A stretch of DNA of 64,000 nucleotides from Malania oleifera (Eukaryota > Streptophyta > Magnoliopsida > Santalales > Ximeniaceae), in the NCBI RefSeq assembly GCF_029873635.1, contig NC_080421.1:38110617-38174616 (forward strand), written 5' to 3'. The notes beneath the pieces were generated by a model. That model ran no database searches, had not been told where the DNA came from, and was given only the letters and a program-made list of their open reading frames with translations. This document shows positions 1 through 11,862 of this stretch, one piece after another; the stretch's first letter is position 1, and each line of letters starts with the position of its first letter. Both the position numbers and the translations under genes were made by a program.

Positions 1-809
1 GATGCAACCCAATACCCCCTTTTTCCCCAAAACTGTAATGTAAAAAACCCATAATTTTACCCATTAGATTTTCCCAAATAAGTAACCAAAATGCACACAA
101 GACCGTGTACCACAGTTCCACCGAGTCCGATTTCAAAAATAACTGTCATAAACTAAATCCCCTTACCTTTCCTCGAAAATCCAAATCCGAGCTCTACAGC
201 CCCTAAACCGCAAATCGAGTTCCCAAAACCTACAAGCCACAGTATCGAACATACTCACAATCCTATTCTCTACACAACTACCAGAATAGAATTAAAAACC
301 GAGTCTTACCTCGATTTCAAGTCAAAACCCAAAAATGCCCAAAACGAAGATCCAATCCGTAAATCTTGTAGAGAATCCTTCCCTTATCCTCGTGGTAACG
401 TTGGATTGACAATTCCCACAACGTACGGTGAAGAAATCTAGAGAGATAGAGAGTATTTTGAGTTCCTAGAGAGATAAAAAGGGAATTTGAGATTTCTTAA
501 TTGAAAAGTAATGAAAATGGATATTTATAGCCCTTTAACTCGGCTGCTTTCATCGACAAGATGGCGTCTTTGTCGACGAGGCACTAAAGATAATTCGTCG
601 ACGAGACGGTGACCTCATCAACGAGCCTGAGATTTTTGGATTCTCGAAACCTCTCGGCTTATCCTTATCGACGAGCTCCTGCATTTCGTCGCTGAGCAAC
701 CTGAAGCCTTCGTCGACGAACTCTAGCTTCGTCGACAAAGCCTGCTCAATTTCCATTTTACCCTTCTTTTAATTAAATTATTCCATATATCACGGTTCGG
801 GTTCTTACA
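1..809 (-). mobile_element. Ty3/gypsy LTR (partial, cut by window edge)
   Basis: Read on the minus strand this block begins TGTAAGAACCCGAACC at base 809, a TG start typical of an LTR. It carries repeated GTCGACGA-type motifs between about 545 and 740, and the same motif family recurs in the LTR of the gypsy remnant at 4109-4692. No coding sequence is visible. The other end lies outside the window, so I cannot say whether this is a solo LTR or part of a larger element. The family assignment rests on the shared motif with the 4.1-5.9 kb remnant and is inference. Confidence 0.5.
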
Positions 810-1456
810 TGTTGATACACTCATTGCACTTGATTGAACATATATATTATATTGAGTGTTGATTACATACATATAGCACTGAGCTTATAGTTCTTACATT
901 ATTGGTGTGCATTGATTATACTGTGCTAAATCAGTACATAGTCTGCTTAGTTGAGAAGCACTTGAATTGTACGCCAAAATTGTGCTTACTGATTGTATTC
1001 CAGGGGTGGCCTAAGGGGGCTTTGATCTAGCCTATAAGGATCGGTAGGGCCTTCTCCACACCGCAAGGATAATTTGTAAAGGTTGAAGTCAGCCCTGGTA
1101 ATTTGACCTGGTTGTAATCGGTTTCACTCCACCCATTAAGTGAGCAATAGTGATAATCCTCAGGCTTGCGAGCTGAGGCGGGGACGTTGGCAATATTGGC
1201 TAAACCCCGATAACATATCGTGTGTGTACTTTATATTTCCGCAATTTACTTTCTACACTTTCATTTTCAGTACATGTATGTTGTATGCTTGATTCATTAT
1301 ATGTTGTATATGTGTTGATTGGATTTATAATTGCATAAACAGACCCCAGGTTGTGTAATACTGCCGATTTGGATAAACCTAGGAGGAGAAATTTTAAATA
1401 CCCAATTCACCGCCCCCCCCCCCCCCCGCTCTCTTAAGAATACACCAATTCCAACA
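810..1456 (+). mobile_element. Probable Ty1/copia solo LTR
   Basis: A 647-bp block starting TGTTGATA and ending CCAACA. Its end, AATTCACCG followed by a 15-base C run and a CTCTTAAGAATACACC segment, resembles the ends of large plant copia (SIRE/Maximus-like) LTRs. The flanks are TTACA on the left and TTATA on the right, a 4-of-5 match to a target duplication. No internal domain or primer-binding site follows, which suggests a solo LTR. It abuts the gypsy LTR at 809, so one boundary could be shared. The lineage is from memory of family features and is not proven. Confidence 0.5.
1413..1427. repeat. poly-C run
   Basis: Fifteen consecutive C residues near the end of the probable solo LTR. Such C-rich tracts are usual near the end of this LTR type. 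Confidence 0.9.
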
Positions 1457-1888
1457 TTATACAACGTGAACTAGTCGGTCGACCGAGGCTAGTGAATACC
1501 TCAGTTTTTACCTAATTTGACCCAAAAACTATTCTAAAACCTTTGTATGATTTTAATTTTTATGTAAAAGGTTTTTAATGAAAGTTAAGGTACCCTAAGG
1601 TCAGTCTATGGTCATTCTGAGCATTTAACCACATCATGCAAAGCATGCATTATTGCATACATTCCTAAACTAAATGCAATTACAACTGAAATAAATAGGG
1701 CTTTTCTCTTCTTTGCTCTTCAATCTTCAATGGGATACGCCAGGAGTATGAGCTTTAAGTTCTTCATGGCTTCCATTTTCTTTCCCTTATGTGTATGCTG
1801 AAATATAAGTCTGCTCAAGCACTTAAAAACACACATAAGATATTTGTACTTTGTCAACATCAATATATGGATCGGACTCAAAAAGTCA
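1457..1888. other. Unassigned spacer
   Basis: AT-rich sequence between the solo LTR and the start of similarity to the 11S-globulin last exon. No open frame with recognisable content and no repeat boundary was seen. Confidence 0.5.
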
Positions 1889-2104
1889 ACGGGAAAAAGT
1901 GGCTTAGAAGTTGTGTTCTTTAAAACAAGTAACTGACCGTTGGTGAGCTCTCTAGCTGGTTATGGTTCAATTTCAAGGGGCTTGCCACTTCAAGTGATCA
2001 CCAACTTACACCAAATCTCCCATAATGATGCCTAAGAGATGAAACAAAATAGGACATATGAACACTTACTATTGTATCCTAGCCCTAGGCATTCCTCCTC
2101 TTAG
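1889..2104 (+). pseudogene. 11S globulin (legumin-type) last-exon fragment
   Basis: This stretch is clearly similar to the second half of the last exon of the two intact genes downstream (compare 8509-8720), including the SSLAGYGS-like segment and the end of the coding region. It begins abruptly inside the exon, so the upstream exons and half of the second cupin domain are missing. Compared with the intact genes, an in-frame TGA replaces a CGA arginine codon just after the KTSS segment, and a second stop replaces a glutamate codon in the PNDAQEV segment. It is a dead relic of a third array member and shares about 1.9 kb of downstream flank with gene 1. Confidence 0.85.
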
Positions 2105-4035
2105 ATCATGCTCAAGTCGTTCCGTTTCTAGAACTACCATCATGCTCTCCTATAAAGGCTTATGTTTTAATCTTATTTTTAATTAGCTGAACTTTTGTTT
2201 GTATTTATGAGCAAGGCCTTTATCTAATAAATAAAATGTTGTATTTTAGTTTAAAGTTTGTTTATGGGTGCATGCTTACATGTTCCATGTATTTTCCTTT
2301 ATGAGATAAAGTTTAGGTTAATTAAGATAACCCAAGTAAGTAGTCAACAAATTAGTTTAATGCAAAACAAAATTATGGATAAATTAACTACCCAAGCAAA
2401 GAAAAAATATTGGCCTAGTTTGAAGTAGAATGAGTATATGCATATGAAAATTCTAGTTCACTACAAGTTATCGTAAGCCTGTATTACGAGTGCAATAAAT
2501 TTTATTTTTATGATATATAGCTAAGCAATCGATGATGAAAGTTTAATGTTAGTTTCCATTTTTCATGTGAAATAGCTAATAGAAACAATCAAAAAAACTC
2601 CACTAAGTATCTTTTGAAAAATAGGAGCAACATATGCATGGCCTCTAGCAGTAGAAAATGTTCTTATATTGGAGTGTGTGCAAAAGACTTAAATCACTCT
2701 TTTTTATTACATTCCTCTAATAAAATACTATTTATCTTATTTTTGCATTGGTAGATCTTCTAATGGGGCTAGGACCAAAAAAAAGGTATAAATAAAAATG
2801 AAATAAAAATGTCAAGGGAGCAGGTAAGATAAAGCAGGGTGTCTACAAAATGCATTGTTCACTAAACTATAGAAAATAGTATAAGCATTATCAAATTGAA
2901 TGGCATCACCAATAACTCATAAGAGTCATATCTGGTCAATTTTGCAAAGTAATAGGCTTTGGACGACTAATTGAACAACTTTATATTAGAAATAGGGTAC
3001 CTTTTTTATGGTAACTTTTTTCGATGCCTCATAGTCTATGCGCAACAATAATGAACCATCATGTTCCTTCTAAAATTACATCCAAAAGGATTTTGACAAG
3101 TGATCGAACAAATTTATATTCAAAAAAGGGTATCTTTTTTAAGGCAACTTTGTTCTATGCCTCAGAGTCTATTACAACCATAGTGAGAAAATATTTGGTA
3201 TATCCAGTGTATATATTGGGTTCAAAATAATTTTGCCATGTGTACAAAAAATACCTATTTAGGTCAAATGCATACACATGGCAAAATAATATTAGATCCA
3301 TGTATGCATCCAATGTATGTGATAATTTCTCATATCTAGTGACCCAATTTAGTGGGAGACCCACATATATTCCAATAGGACAGGTCTTCTAATGAAATTT
3401 TAAAAATAAAGATAGGTTGTATATAAAGTAGAGAAATGCCCTCATTGAAAATACTCATTTTCCTCATTCTCAAAAGTAATAGATATGAAATATTAGGACT
3501 TTATGGTAAATATTATCACATAAAAAAATTATTATTAGTTTCAAATGAGTGTGTACATGTTTTTAAATAACATATCTTCAAAAATATATCATTTATATAT
3601 GATTTTCCGCTGAGAAAATTTTTTGGGTCCACCACTGTCCTTATTGATTATATAGAAATATGTTAAAAATATGTTTGTAAAATTTTTTTTATATGTTTTT
3701 CCACTGAGAAAAGTTTTTGGGTTCACCACTATCTCTATTGAATATATAGAAAAATTTTAGCAATATGTTTGTAAAATTTTATATATGTACAATTCATAAT
3801 TTTTATGTAAACATTTGTATTGTTGGAACTATTATCAATTCATAATTTAATTGTATGTACATCAAAAGGATTCTGAGAACACATTTTTAATGGATATCAA
3901 GATGAGGAAATGTTTAGATAGCAACTATAAGAATATGTTATGCAGAAAATGGAAGGAAATTTACAAAGTAGTGAAGTCTTTACATAATTTTGAATCAATC
4001 ACATAAACAATAACATGAAATGTTTGATAAATGTT
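2105..4035 (+). repeat. Duplicated 3' flank of the 11S globulin array (copy 0)
   Basis: This noncoding stretch runs parallel with 8721-10652 downstream of gene 1, over nearly its whole length and with small indels. Shared landmarks include TAATAAATAAAATG shortly after the stop, GGTTAATTAAGATAACCC, and a CATGAAATGTTTGATAAA segment near the end. Similarity stops at about 4035 and 10652. It is a tandem segmental duplication of the whole gene unit. No open frame in it resembles a protein. Confidence 0.85.
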
Positions 4036-4108
4036 TGATAAATGTTTGACTTAATTTATCCCCTTATCTAACTTATGAAAAAGCCTATGAATTACTCTAA
4101 AATCACAT

Positions 4109-4692
4109 CTGTGTGGTCGCCAACTCAACACCCAAAAATTGATATTTTCCCAACAAAATCTCAGTATTATCTTACCTAACATATTATTCTTAGTCCAAAA
4201 ACACCAAAAACCTAATAAAACTAAAATTAACTAACTTACCCAAATTTTGGGATGGTTCCCAAGTAGGCCGAATCAACGATCCACTCCAGCAAATATGAAA
4301 ATCTTCCCAAGAGTAGCGTGGCAACTTTGGATCGTTGAACCGGCGAAAAACCAGCCCAGAAACTTAGAGAGAAGGGGTAGAGGATGAAAAGAAAGAGAGA
4401 AGGGTTTGCATGTAGGTTTTCTCGCTGGAACCCAAGTTTGAGGCATTTATACCACTAACTTCATCAACGAGACACGTAATTTTGTCGACGAGGCTAAGAA
4501 GGGAGTTCGTCGATGAATTCAAACCCTTAAATAGCCTTCTCGGTAATTCCTCGTCGATGAGACACGCGTCCCCGTCAACGATCCCGATAAATTGTTTCAT
4601 CGACGAATGCTAATGTTGTGACCCCTTTTAAAATTTCCTTTTCCTCTTTTTTCTTTTATTATTTAATTGCTATAACTCACTGGATCTCTACA
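4109..4692 (-). mobile_element. 3' LTR of a Ty3/gypsy remnant
   Basis: On the minus strand the block starts TGTAGAGATCC at 4692, directly after a purine-rich tract (AAGGAAGGGAGAA) that serves as the polypurine tract of the element whose integrase lies at 4997-5905. It contains the same GTCGACGA motifs as the LTR at 1-809 but is otherwise diverged from it. The lower boundary, near 4109, is approximate. Confidence 0.6.
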
Positions 4693-5933
4693 TTCTCCCT
4701 TCCTTATAAAAATTTTATTCTCAAAATTTACCATCTAAGCGATTCACCATCTCTTAAATAAAAATGGGCTACTTATTTTATTACTTATCCTCACTTGTGG
4801 CGGAGGAATACCATGGTTACATTCAAGGTTTTGGGAGATTACATATACACATAAAATAAAATTCTCCCACAACCAAAATACTATCTATTACCAAAAAATT
4901 ATTACATCTAACTAACCTGTTCAAAAGAAATTTTACATATTTACCCGTAACTTTTCTTAATTACTATTGATCCCTACTGAAGAGATGCGGGTACTTCTAT
5001 CGTATTTGCTTCTCGAGTTCCCATGAAACTTCCTCTACCTCATGATTTCTCCACAAGACTTTTATTAAAGGAATCTTCTTATTCCGCAACTCCTGTTCTT
5101 TCCTGTCCAGAATCTGCACTGATACCTCCTCGTATGTCAGAGTATCCCTGAGCTCTATTTCACTATAACTGATCACATGGGAGGGGTCTGGGACATATTT
5201 TCTCAACGTGGAAACATGAAATGCGTCATGTATTCTGAACAAAACAGGAGGTAAGGCTAGCCTATGAGCAACCGACCCCACTCTCTCAAGATTCTCAAAT
5301 GGGCCAATAAACCTAGGGCTAAGCTTAACCTTCCTTCCCAATCTCATAATTCCCTTTAATGGAGTTATTTTTAAAAACACGTGATCTCCAATATCAAACT
5401 CCAGCTTCCTGCGGCGAGTATCAGCGGAATTCTTCTACCAACTCTGAGTTGCACAGATTCTGTCTCCGATGAGCCGAACTTTGTCATATGCCTGCTGCAG
5501 TAACTCTAACCCCTCAACTCGCCACTCCCCTAACTTATCCCAATATAGAGGAGAACGACATCTCCTACCATGAAGCGCCTCATAAGGTGTCATGCCAATA
5601 CTGGTCTGATAGTTGTTATTATATGCAAACCCTACTAGTGGCATATACTGGGTCCAACTACCCCCAAAATCCAGCATGCACGCCTACACCATATCCTCTA
5701 ATATCTGAATCACCCTCTTAGTCTAGCCATCCGTCGGAGGATGAAATGTTGTGCTGAAAGATAACTGAGACCCTAGAGCCGCCTGGAAGCTCCTCCAAAA
5801 CCATGATGTGAAACATGGGTCTCGGTCTGGCATTATAGAGACCGACACACTATGAGAATGAACTATCTCCTGAACATAAATCTCTGCCAGTATGTCCATA
5901 GAGTAGTTGACTTTAATAGGAATGAAGTGAGTG
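4693..5933 (-). mobile_element. Ty3/gypsy pol remnant (integrase end)
   Basis: Minus-strand coding text shows the end of a gypsy integrase: a segment with NNNYQTSIGMTPYEALHGRR and then the conserved C-terminal portion with GPFE and HDAFHVSTLRKY. Only the integrase end of pol, the polypurine tract and the 3' LTR remain. Gag, protease, reverse transcriptase and the 5' LTR are absent. The element is a broken fossil that ends abruptly where similarity to the 11S-globulin 3' flank starts at about 5934. Confidence 0.85.
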
Positions 5934-6091
5934 TTATCTAATAAATAAAATGTTGTATTTTAGTTTAAAGTCTGTTTATGGCTGCATGCTTAGCTATTCA
6001 ATGTATTTTTCTTTATGACATAAAGTTTAGGTTAATTAAGATAACCCAGGTAAGCAGTCAACAAATTAGTTTAATGTGGAACAAAATTATG
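5934..6091 (+). repeat. Orphan 3'-flank fragment of the 11S globulin array
   Basis: About 158 bp that match the sequence just after the polyadenylation region of gene 1 (compare 8846-9000), from TAATAAATAAAATG through GGTTAATTAAGATAACCC. It sits directly before the upstream region of gene 1. It marks the junction to a further array unit whose coding part has been lost, so the array once held at least four units. Confidence 0.8.
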
Positions 6092-6578
6092 AGCCAAAAG
6101 GCTCATAAAGCCAAAAGGCTTTGATTTTCTTGGTAACGTTATCATGAGCCAAGTCTCATTTGGTATTATTAAGTCCATTTCAAACATCATTTATTGCCTC
6201 ATTCAAAAATGTTGTCTTGATGTAGAATTGATGTTGTTTAAAGTAAATTATTATAATTGATTGTAGATAATAAATAATCATAAATATTATACGTTCTTTA
6301 ATTATATATAATTAATAGCATGTATTAATTTTTCTTCTTTATTTAATTTAGAGATACCCAAATATGCCTATGTGATCTTCGATTCAATAATTGAAGTTGA
6401 GGTAGAAAATTACATCAAAATATGTGAATCTCATGATCTGCCACTACAAAAAGCATGGTTAATTTTTAATTGATCAGATAAGTTTAGTATGACAAATAAT
6501 AAATTAAGTTGGTTTACTTTTCATTGAGATAATTAATTAAGATGTCATCAAATGCATTGTCGCTAGAAGAAGCCATCA

Positions 6579-6605
6579 CGCGCGCGCGCGCGCGCGCACA
6601 CACAC
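6579..6605. repeat. (CG)n(CA)n microsatellite upstream of 11S globulin gene 1
   Basis: About nine CG dinucleotides run directly into CA dinucleotides. The equivalent place upstream of gene 2 (11594-11617) is a pure CA run, so the CG tract arose or was lost after the duplication. Confidence 0.95.
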
Positions 6606-6699
6606 GTATATATAAGACAATAACACATGAGCTGTAGCCTTGGCGAGGTGGCATCCAACACAAGTTTACAGCTTGACATGAAGAAAATGCTGCTGCCTG

Positions 6700-6713
6700 C
6701 ATGCCCATGCAAA
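6700..6713 (+). promoter_or_regulatory. RY-type seed promoter motif, gene 1
   Basis: CATGCCCATGCAAA includes CATGCA, the RY core bound by ABI3/FUS3-type B3 factors in seed-protein promoters. It lies about 145 bp before the start codon and is identical and identically placed in gene 2 (11709-11722). The seed role is inferred from known legumin promoters. Confidence 0.6.
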
Positions 6714-6776
6714 TAAGACAGCCTGTATTTCCACACGGCCCACCGCATCTCCTACAACAGCCCAAATCCTCCGCAT

Positions 6777-6782
6777 TATATA
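6777..6782 (+). promoter_or_regulatory. TATA box, gene 1
   Basis: TATATA about 75 bp before the ATG, followed by a CA-rich leader. It is conserved in position in gene 2 at 11785-11790. Confidence 0.6.
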
Positions 6783-6854
6783 TTTCATCACCATCACTCC
6801 TCACCAATTCAATTCCTTCCTTCTTTGCTTCCTCCGATCTCATCATCTCCCTCC

Positions 6855-8720
6855 ATGGCAACCAGGATACTCCTACCGATAATCCTCCTCTCTCTGCTTC
6901 TATCCATGGCAGTTGGGACGCACCCATCGGAGACTAGCCAGAGTACAACCGAGCAACCCCAGCTCAAGGAGCTCAAAGTGAGCAGACCGTCCCGCAAAAT
7001 CAAGTCAGAGGGCGGCTTGACCGAGCTCTTTGATCCGAAGGAAAACCAGTTCCAGTTTGTCGGAACTGCGGTGTTAAAGAACACTTTGAAACCCAAGACC
7101 CTCTCTTTGCCCAACTTCCATCCTGCACCTCGTCTCGTTTACATCGAAAGAGGTGTGTTTGTCTGCATGCACATATCTGCACTTTCATAAAATTAGATAC
7201 ACACACGCGCGCACACACAGAGATGGCTATATGAACCAATATATATTTACGATTTTATTTTTTTTCATTCTTTCCTTCTATTTATATATCTTTCTAACTA
7301 ATGCAATATTCAAATAGAAGTTAACAAGACGATAAAATATTGCAGGTAGAGGCTTGCTAGGTATAACATATCCAGGATGTCCAGAAACATACCACTCTGA
7401 GACGAGCACTGGTGGCCGTGAGGACAGTGAGAAGAAAGAAAAGGAAAGTGGCAGCATAAAAAGAGACCAACACCAAAAGGTGCACCGGGTTAAGCAGGGA
7501 GACATTGTACTCCTCCAATCTGGCGTAACCCACTTCTGCCTAAATGACGGTGATGAGGATCTAGTTGCTGTCTCCGTCAATGACCTCAACAACGTGAATA
7601 ACCAACTTGGCCGCAGATTTAGAGTAACAACTTTTTGTCATCACTCAAACATTCTCATTTTATTAACTTGATTCACTAGTTAATTTCGTCAACATCATCT
7701 GTGATCATTAATTTCTTCATTAACTTTATGACTAGGCATTTTACCTTGCTGGTGGGGTACCCAAGGAGCAACGGGAGAGTGAAGAAGACCCTGAGTTCTT
7801 CCAAAATATATTTCGTGAATTGAATGCAGAGTTGCTGGCTGAGGTCTATGACACTTCGGTGGAAATTATAAAGCAAATGCAGGACGAGGAGAACGACCGT
7901 GGTCTTATTGTTAAAATTCGAGAAGGGATAAAAGTGATTAGGCCTAGTGAACAAGAGCAAGATGAAGAGGGGAAAGAAGATATAGTTCTAAAACAACAAA
8001 ATGGATTGGAAGAAGTTTCTTGCACTGCGAAAATTAACCAAAACATTGATAAACCAAAGGATGCATACATCTATGCTAGGAAAGCTGGAAGGCTCAATGT
8101 TGTGAATGAGCTCACTCTTCCCATCCTTCGACTTGCAGACATGAGCGCTGAAAAGCTCAACCTTCTCCCGGTAATGTGCTCACATCTTGAATAGTTTGGT
8201 TTATCTAGTTTGACAATAAATCATATAAAGTGTACAAAAATTTTAGTTAAAAATTTATCGATAGTTATATTTATTAATCATATATTGTGAACTATTAATT
8301 AATTATTGAATTTTGGATTGTTGCATTTGGAAGAACGCATTGTTAGCGCCGCACTACACAATGAATAGCCACACCATTGGCTACGTGACTGAAGGCCAGG
8401 CGCATGTCCAAATTGTAGATTACAATGGGCAGATTGCACTAAATGAAACACTGCACCGAGGGGAAGTGTTTGTCATCCCTCAATTGTTCGTCTCTATATT
8501 AAAGGCTGGAAAAAGTGGCTTTGAAGTTGTGTTCTTTAAAACAAGTAGCCGACCGATGGTGAGCTCTCTAGCTGGTTACGGTTCAATTTTAAGGGGCTTG
8601 CCACTTCAAGTGATCACCAACTCATACCAAATCTCCCCTAATGATGCCCAAGAGGTGAAACAAAATAGGAAATACGAACACTTACTATTGTCTCCTAGCC
8701 CTCGGCATTCCTCCTCTTAG
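6855..8720 (+). CDS. 11S globulin (legumin-type seed storage protein), gene 1
   Basis: Four exons: 6855-7152, 7346-7623, 7736-8170 and 8334-8720, all with GT-AG introns, joining in frame to 465 residues. This is the standard legumin layout. A hydrophobic signal peptide covers about residues 1-21 (MATRILLPIILLSLLLSMAVG). Cupin 1 contains PRLVYIERGRGLLGITYPGC. FYLAGG follows, then an acidic linker with the Asn-Gly processing site (QNGLEE) where vacuolar asparaginyl endopeptidase separates the acidic and basic chains. Cupin 2 contains NALLAPHYTMNSHTIGYV. The interchain cysteines (GCPETYH and the Cys six residues after the Asn-Gly cut) are kept. The N-terminal intrachain pair of ordinary 11S proteins is gone from both sites (QFQFVG replaces the usual QFQCAG). 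The start was chosen because the upstream in-frame ATG at 6825 would precede the signal peptide. The protein should be a protein-storage-vacuole hexamer subunit. A divergent, non-bulk role is possible. Confidence 0.9.
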
Positions 8721-10652
8721 ATCATGCTCAAGTCGTTCCGTTTCTAGAACTACCATCATGCTCTCCTATAAAGGCTAGGCTTATGTTTTAACCTTACTGT
8801 AAATCAGAAGGTGAACTTTTGTTTGTATGTATGAGCAAGACCTTTATCTAATAAATAAAATGTCGTATTTTAGTTTAAAGTTTTTTAATGGGTGCATGCT
8901 TGGCTGTTCAATGTATTTTTCTTTATGACATAAAGTTTAGGTTAATTAAGATAACCCAGGTAAGCAGTCAACAAATTAGTTTAATGCGGAACAAAATTAT
9001 GGATAAATTAACTACTCAAGCAAAGAAAAAAGATTGGCCTAGTTTGAAGTTGAATGAGCATCTCCACATGAAAATTCTAGTTCACTGCAAGTTGTCCTAA
9101 GCTTGTATTGCAGGTGTAATAAATTTTATTATTATGATAGCTAAGCAACTGATGAAGGTTTAATGTCAGTTTCCATTTATCATGCGAAATAGCTAATAGA
9201 AACAACCAAAATATTCCACTAAGTATCATTTGAAAATTAGGAGCAACATATGCATGGCCTCTAGCAGTAGCAAATGTTCTTATATTGGAGTGTGTGCAAA
9301 AGACTTAAATCACTCTTTTTTATAGCATTCCTCTCGTAAAATACTATTTATCTTATTTTTGTGATTGTAGATCTTCTAATGGGGCCAAAAACAAGTCGTA
9401 CAAAAAGAATGGTATAAATAAAAATGAAATAAAAATGTCAAGGGAGCAAGTAAGATAATAAAGTTGAGTGTCTACAGAATGCATTGTTTACTAAACTATA
9501 GAAAATAATATAAGCATTGATCAAATTAAATGGCATCGCCAATAGCTTATAAGAGTCATATCTGGCCAATTTTTACAAAGTACTAGGCTTTGGACAACTA
9601 ATTGAACAACTCTATATTTCAAAAAGGGTACCTTTTTTATGGTCACTTTTTTCGATGCCTCATAGCCTATGCACAACAATAATGAACCATCATGTTCCTT
9701 CTAAAATTACATCCAAAAGGATTTTGACAAGTGATTGAACATATTTATACTCAAAAAAGGCAATCTATTTTATGCCAACATTGTTTTGTGCCTGAGAGTC
9801 TATATACAACCATAGTGAGAAAATATCAGATATGTCCGGTGTATATATTGGGTTCAAAATAACTTTGCCATGTGTACAAAAATACCTATTTAGGTAAAAT
9901 GCATATGCATGGAAAAATCATATTAGATCCTTGTGTACATCCAATTTATGTGATAGTTTCTCATATCTAGTGACCCAATTTAGCGGCAAACCCATATATA
10001 TTCCAATAGAGCAAGTCCTCTAATGAAATTTGAAAAATAATGATAGGTTGCATTTAAAGTAGAGAAATGCCCTCGTTGAAAATACTCATTTTCCTCATTC
10101 TCAAAAGCAATAGATATGAAAGATTAGGACTTTATGGTAAATATTGTTACATAAAAAAATTATTGTTAGTGTCGAATGAGTGTGTACATGTTTTAAAATA
10201 ACATATCTTTGCAAATATATCATTTATATATGTTTTTCCACTGAGAAAATTTTTTGGGTCCACAACTTTCCTTTTTGATTATATAGAAATATTTTAATCA
10301 TATGTTTGCAGAATTTTTATATATGTTTGGCTACTTAGAAATATTTTTGGGGCCACCACTGTCTCTATTGACTATATAGAAAAAATTTTAGTAATATGTT
10401 CGTAAAATTTTCTATATGTGCAATTTATAATTTTTATGTAAACTTTTGTATTGTTGGAACTACTAATTATATGCACATCAAATGGATTTTGAGAACACAT
10501 TTTTAGTGGCTATCAAGATGAGGAAATGTTTGCATAGCAACTATAAGACTATGTTATGCAGAAAATGGAAGGAAATTTTACAAGGTAGTGAATTCTTTAC
10601 ATAATTTTGAACCAAACACATGAACAATAACATGAAATGTTTGATAAAGGTT
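8721..10652 (+). repeat. 3' flank of 11S globulin gene 1 (copy 1 of duplicated block)
   Basis: Noncoding, with TAATAAATAAAATG about 130 bp after the stop as a likely polyadenylation region. Nearly the whole block is repeated at 2105-4035, and roughly its first kilobase, more diverged, at 13716-14765 after gene 2. Short open frames here show no protein resemblance. Confidence 0.8.
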
Positions 10653-11149
10653 TCATGTGTAATTGCACAAACAATTATGATGTCAATAAATTAATGTCAT
10701 GCTAATTATTAAAACCACTATGAAATTTGTGAATAAGATAACTAAGTACTCATCTTAATAATTTAAAATAAATTCATGCAAATAATTAGCATAATTTTCA
10801 TAATAGTTTTAAAATTTTAATATAAGTACCTACCATGTCATTCCATAAAATCTAATATATTGATACCATACTCATCTGCAGACTTAGATTAAAACACTCA
10901 TACCAAGAAACGAAATCATAAAATCAAACATTTTGTCATATAAATTATAAATCGATGTTGATGAATCCAAAACAACTCTAATGGATATTACTCATACGTG
11001 CCACGGTCGAATAATTATAAAAAATAATTTATCAGTAATATCGCTAATTTTTTCTTCATAATCCTCATCTATAAACCTAGCTTAAACAAATTAAGAATTT
11101 GAATGGATCCATATGTGTTATATTTTTTTTCCGCTCATTAATTTGCATA
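10653..11149. other. Spacer between array units
   Basis: AT-rich sequence without a counterpart in the other intergenic stretches and without recognisable genes or element ends. Confidence 0.5.
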
Positions 11150-11593
11150 GAGCTTAAAGGCTTTGATTTTCTAGGTAACTTTATCATGAACCAAGTCTTA
11201 TTTGGTATTGTTCAAGTCCATTTCAAAGATCATTTATTGCCTCATTCAAAAATGTTGCATTAATGTAGAATTGATGTTGGTTAAAGTAAATTATTATAAT
11301 TGAGTGTAGATAAAAAATAATCATAAATAATGTACGTTCTTTAATTATATATAATTAATAGCATGTATTAATTTTTTTTTTATACTTAATTTGGAGACAC
11401 TCTAATATTCCTATGTGATCTTTGATTCAATAATTGAAGTTGAGGTATAAAATTACATTAAAATACGGGAGAAGATGGTTAATTTTTAATTGATAAGATA
11501 TCTTAATAACACATGATAAATTAAGTTGGTTGCCTTTTTATTGAGATAATTAATTAAGATGCCATCAAATGCATTGTAGCTAGGAGAATCCAT

Positions 11594-11617
<24 letters not shown>
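11594..11617. repeat. (CA)n microsatellite upstream of gene 2
   Basis: A pure CA run at the place where gene 1 has (CG)n(CA)n. Confidence 0.95.
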
Positions 11618-11625
<8 letters not shown>

Positions 11626-11708
11626 AGACAATAACACATGAGTTGTAGCCTTGGCGAGGTGGCAGCCAACACCAGTACAGCTTGACATGAAGAAAACGCT
11701 ACTGCCTG

Positions 11709-11722
11709 CATGCCCATGCAAA
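11709..11722 (+). promoter_or_regulatory. RY-type seed promoter motif, gene 2
   Basis: CATGCCCATGCAAA, identical to the motif upstream of gene 1 and at the same distance from the start codon. Confidence 0.6.
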
Positions 11723-11784
11723 TAAGACAATTTGTATTGCCACTCAGCCGCCGCATCTCCCACTACACCCCAAATCCTTCACAC

Positions 11785-11790
11785 TATATA
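11785..11790 (+). promoter_or_regulatory. TATA box, gene 2
   Basis: TATATA about 75 bp before the ATG, matching gene 1 in spacing and flanks. Confidence 0.6.
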
Positions 11791-11862
11791 TTTCATCACC
11801 ATCACTCCTCACCAATTCAGTTCCTTCCTTCTCTGCTTCCTCTGATCTCATCATCTCCCTCC

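Larger units (their letters stand above)
11150..11862 (+). repeat. Duplicated upstream region of 11S globulin gene 2
   Basis: Parallels 6105-6854 upstream of gene 1: both contain GGCTTTGATTTTCT, TCATTTATTGCCTCATTC, the dinucleotide microsatellite, the RY motif and the TATA box. The duplicated unit therefore includes at least 700 bp of promoter. Confidence 0.8.

Noticed and set aside
7278-7592. Minus-strand open frame across legumin exon 2
   Set aside because: It is the antisense shadow of a conserved cupin exon, and the same shadow appears in gene 2 at 12299-12592.
6855-8720. Vicilin (7S) assignment for the cupin genes
   Set aside because: The GCPETYH, FYLAGG and NGLEE segments and the four-exon layout are those of 11S legumins.
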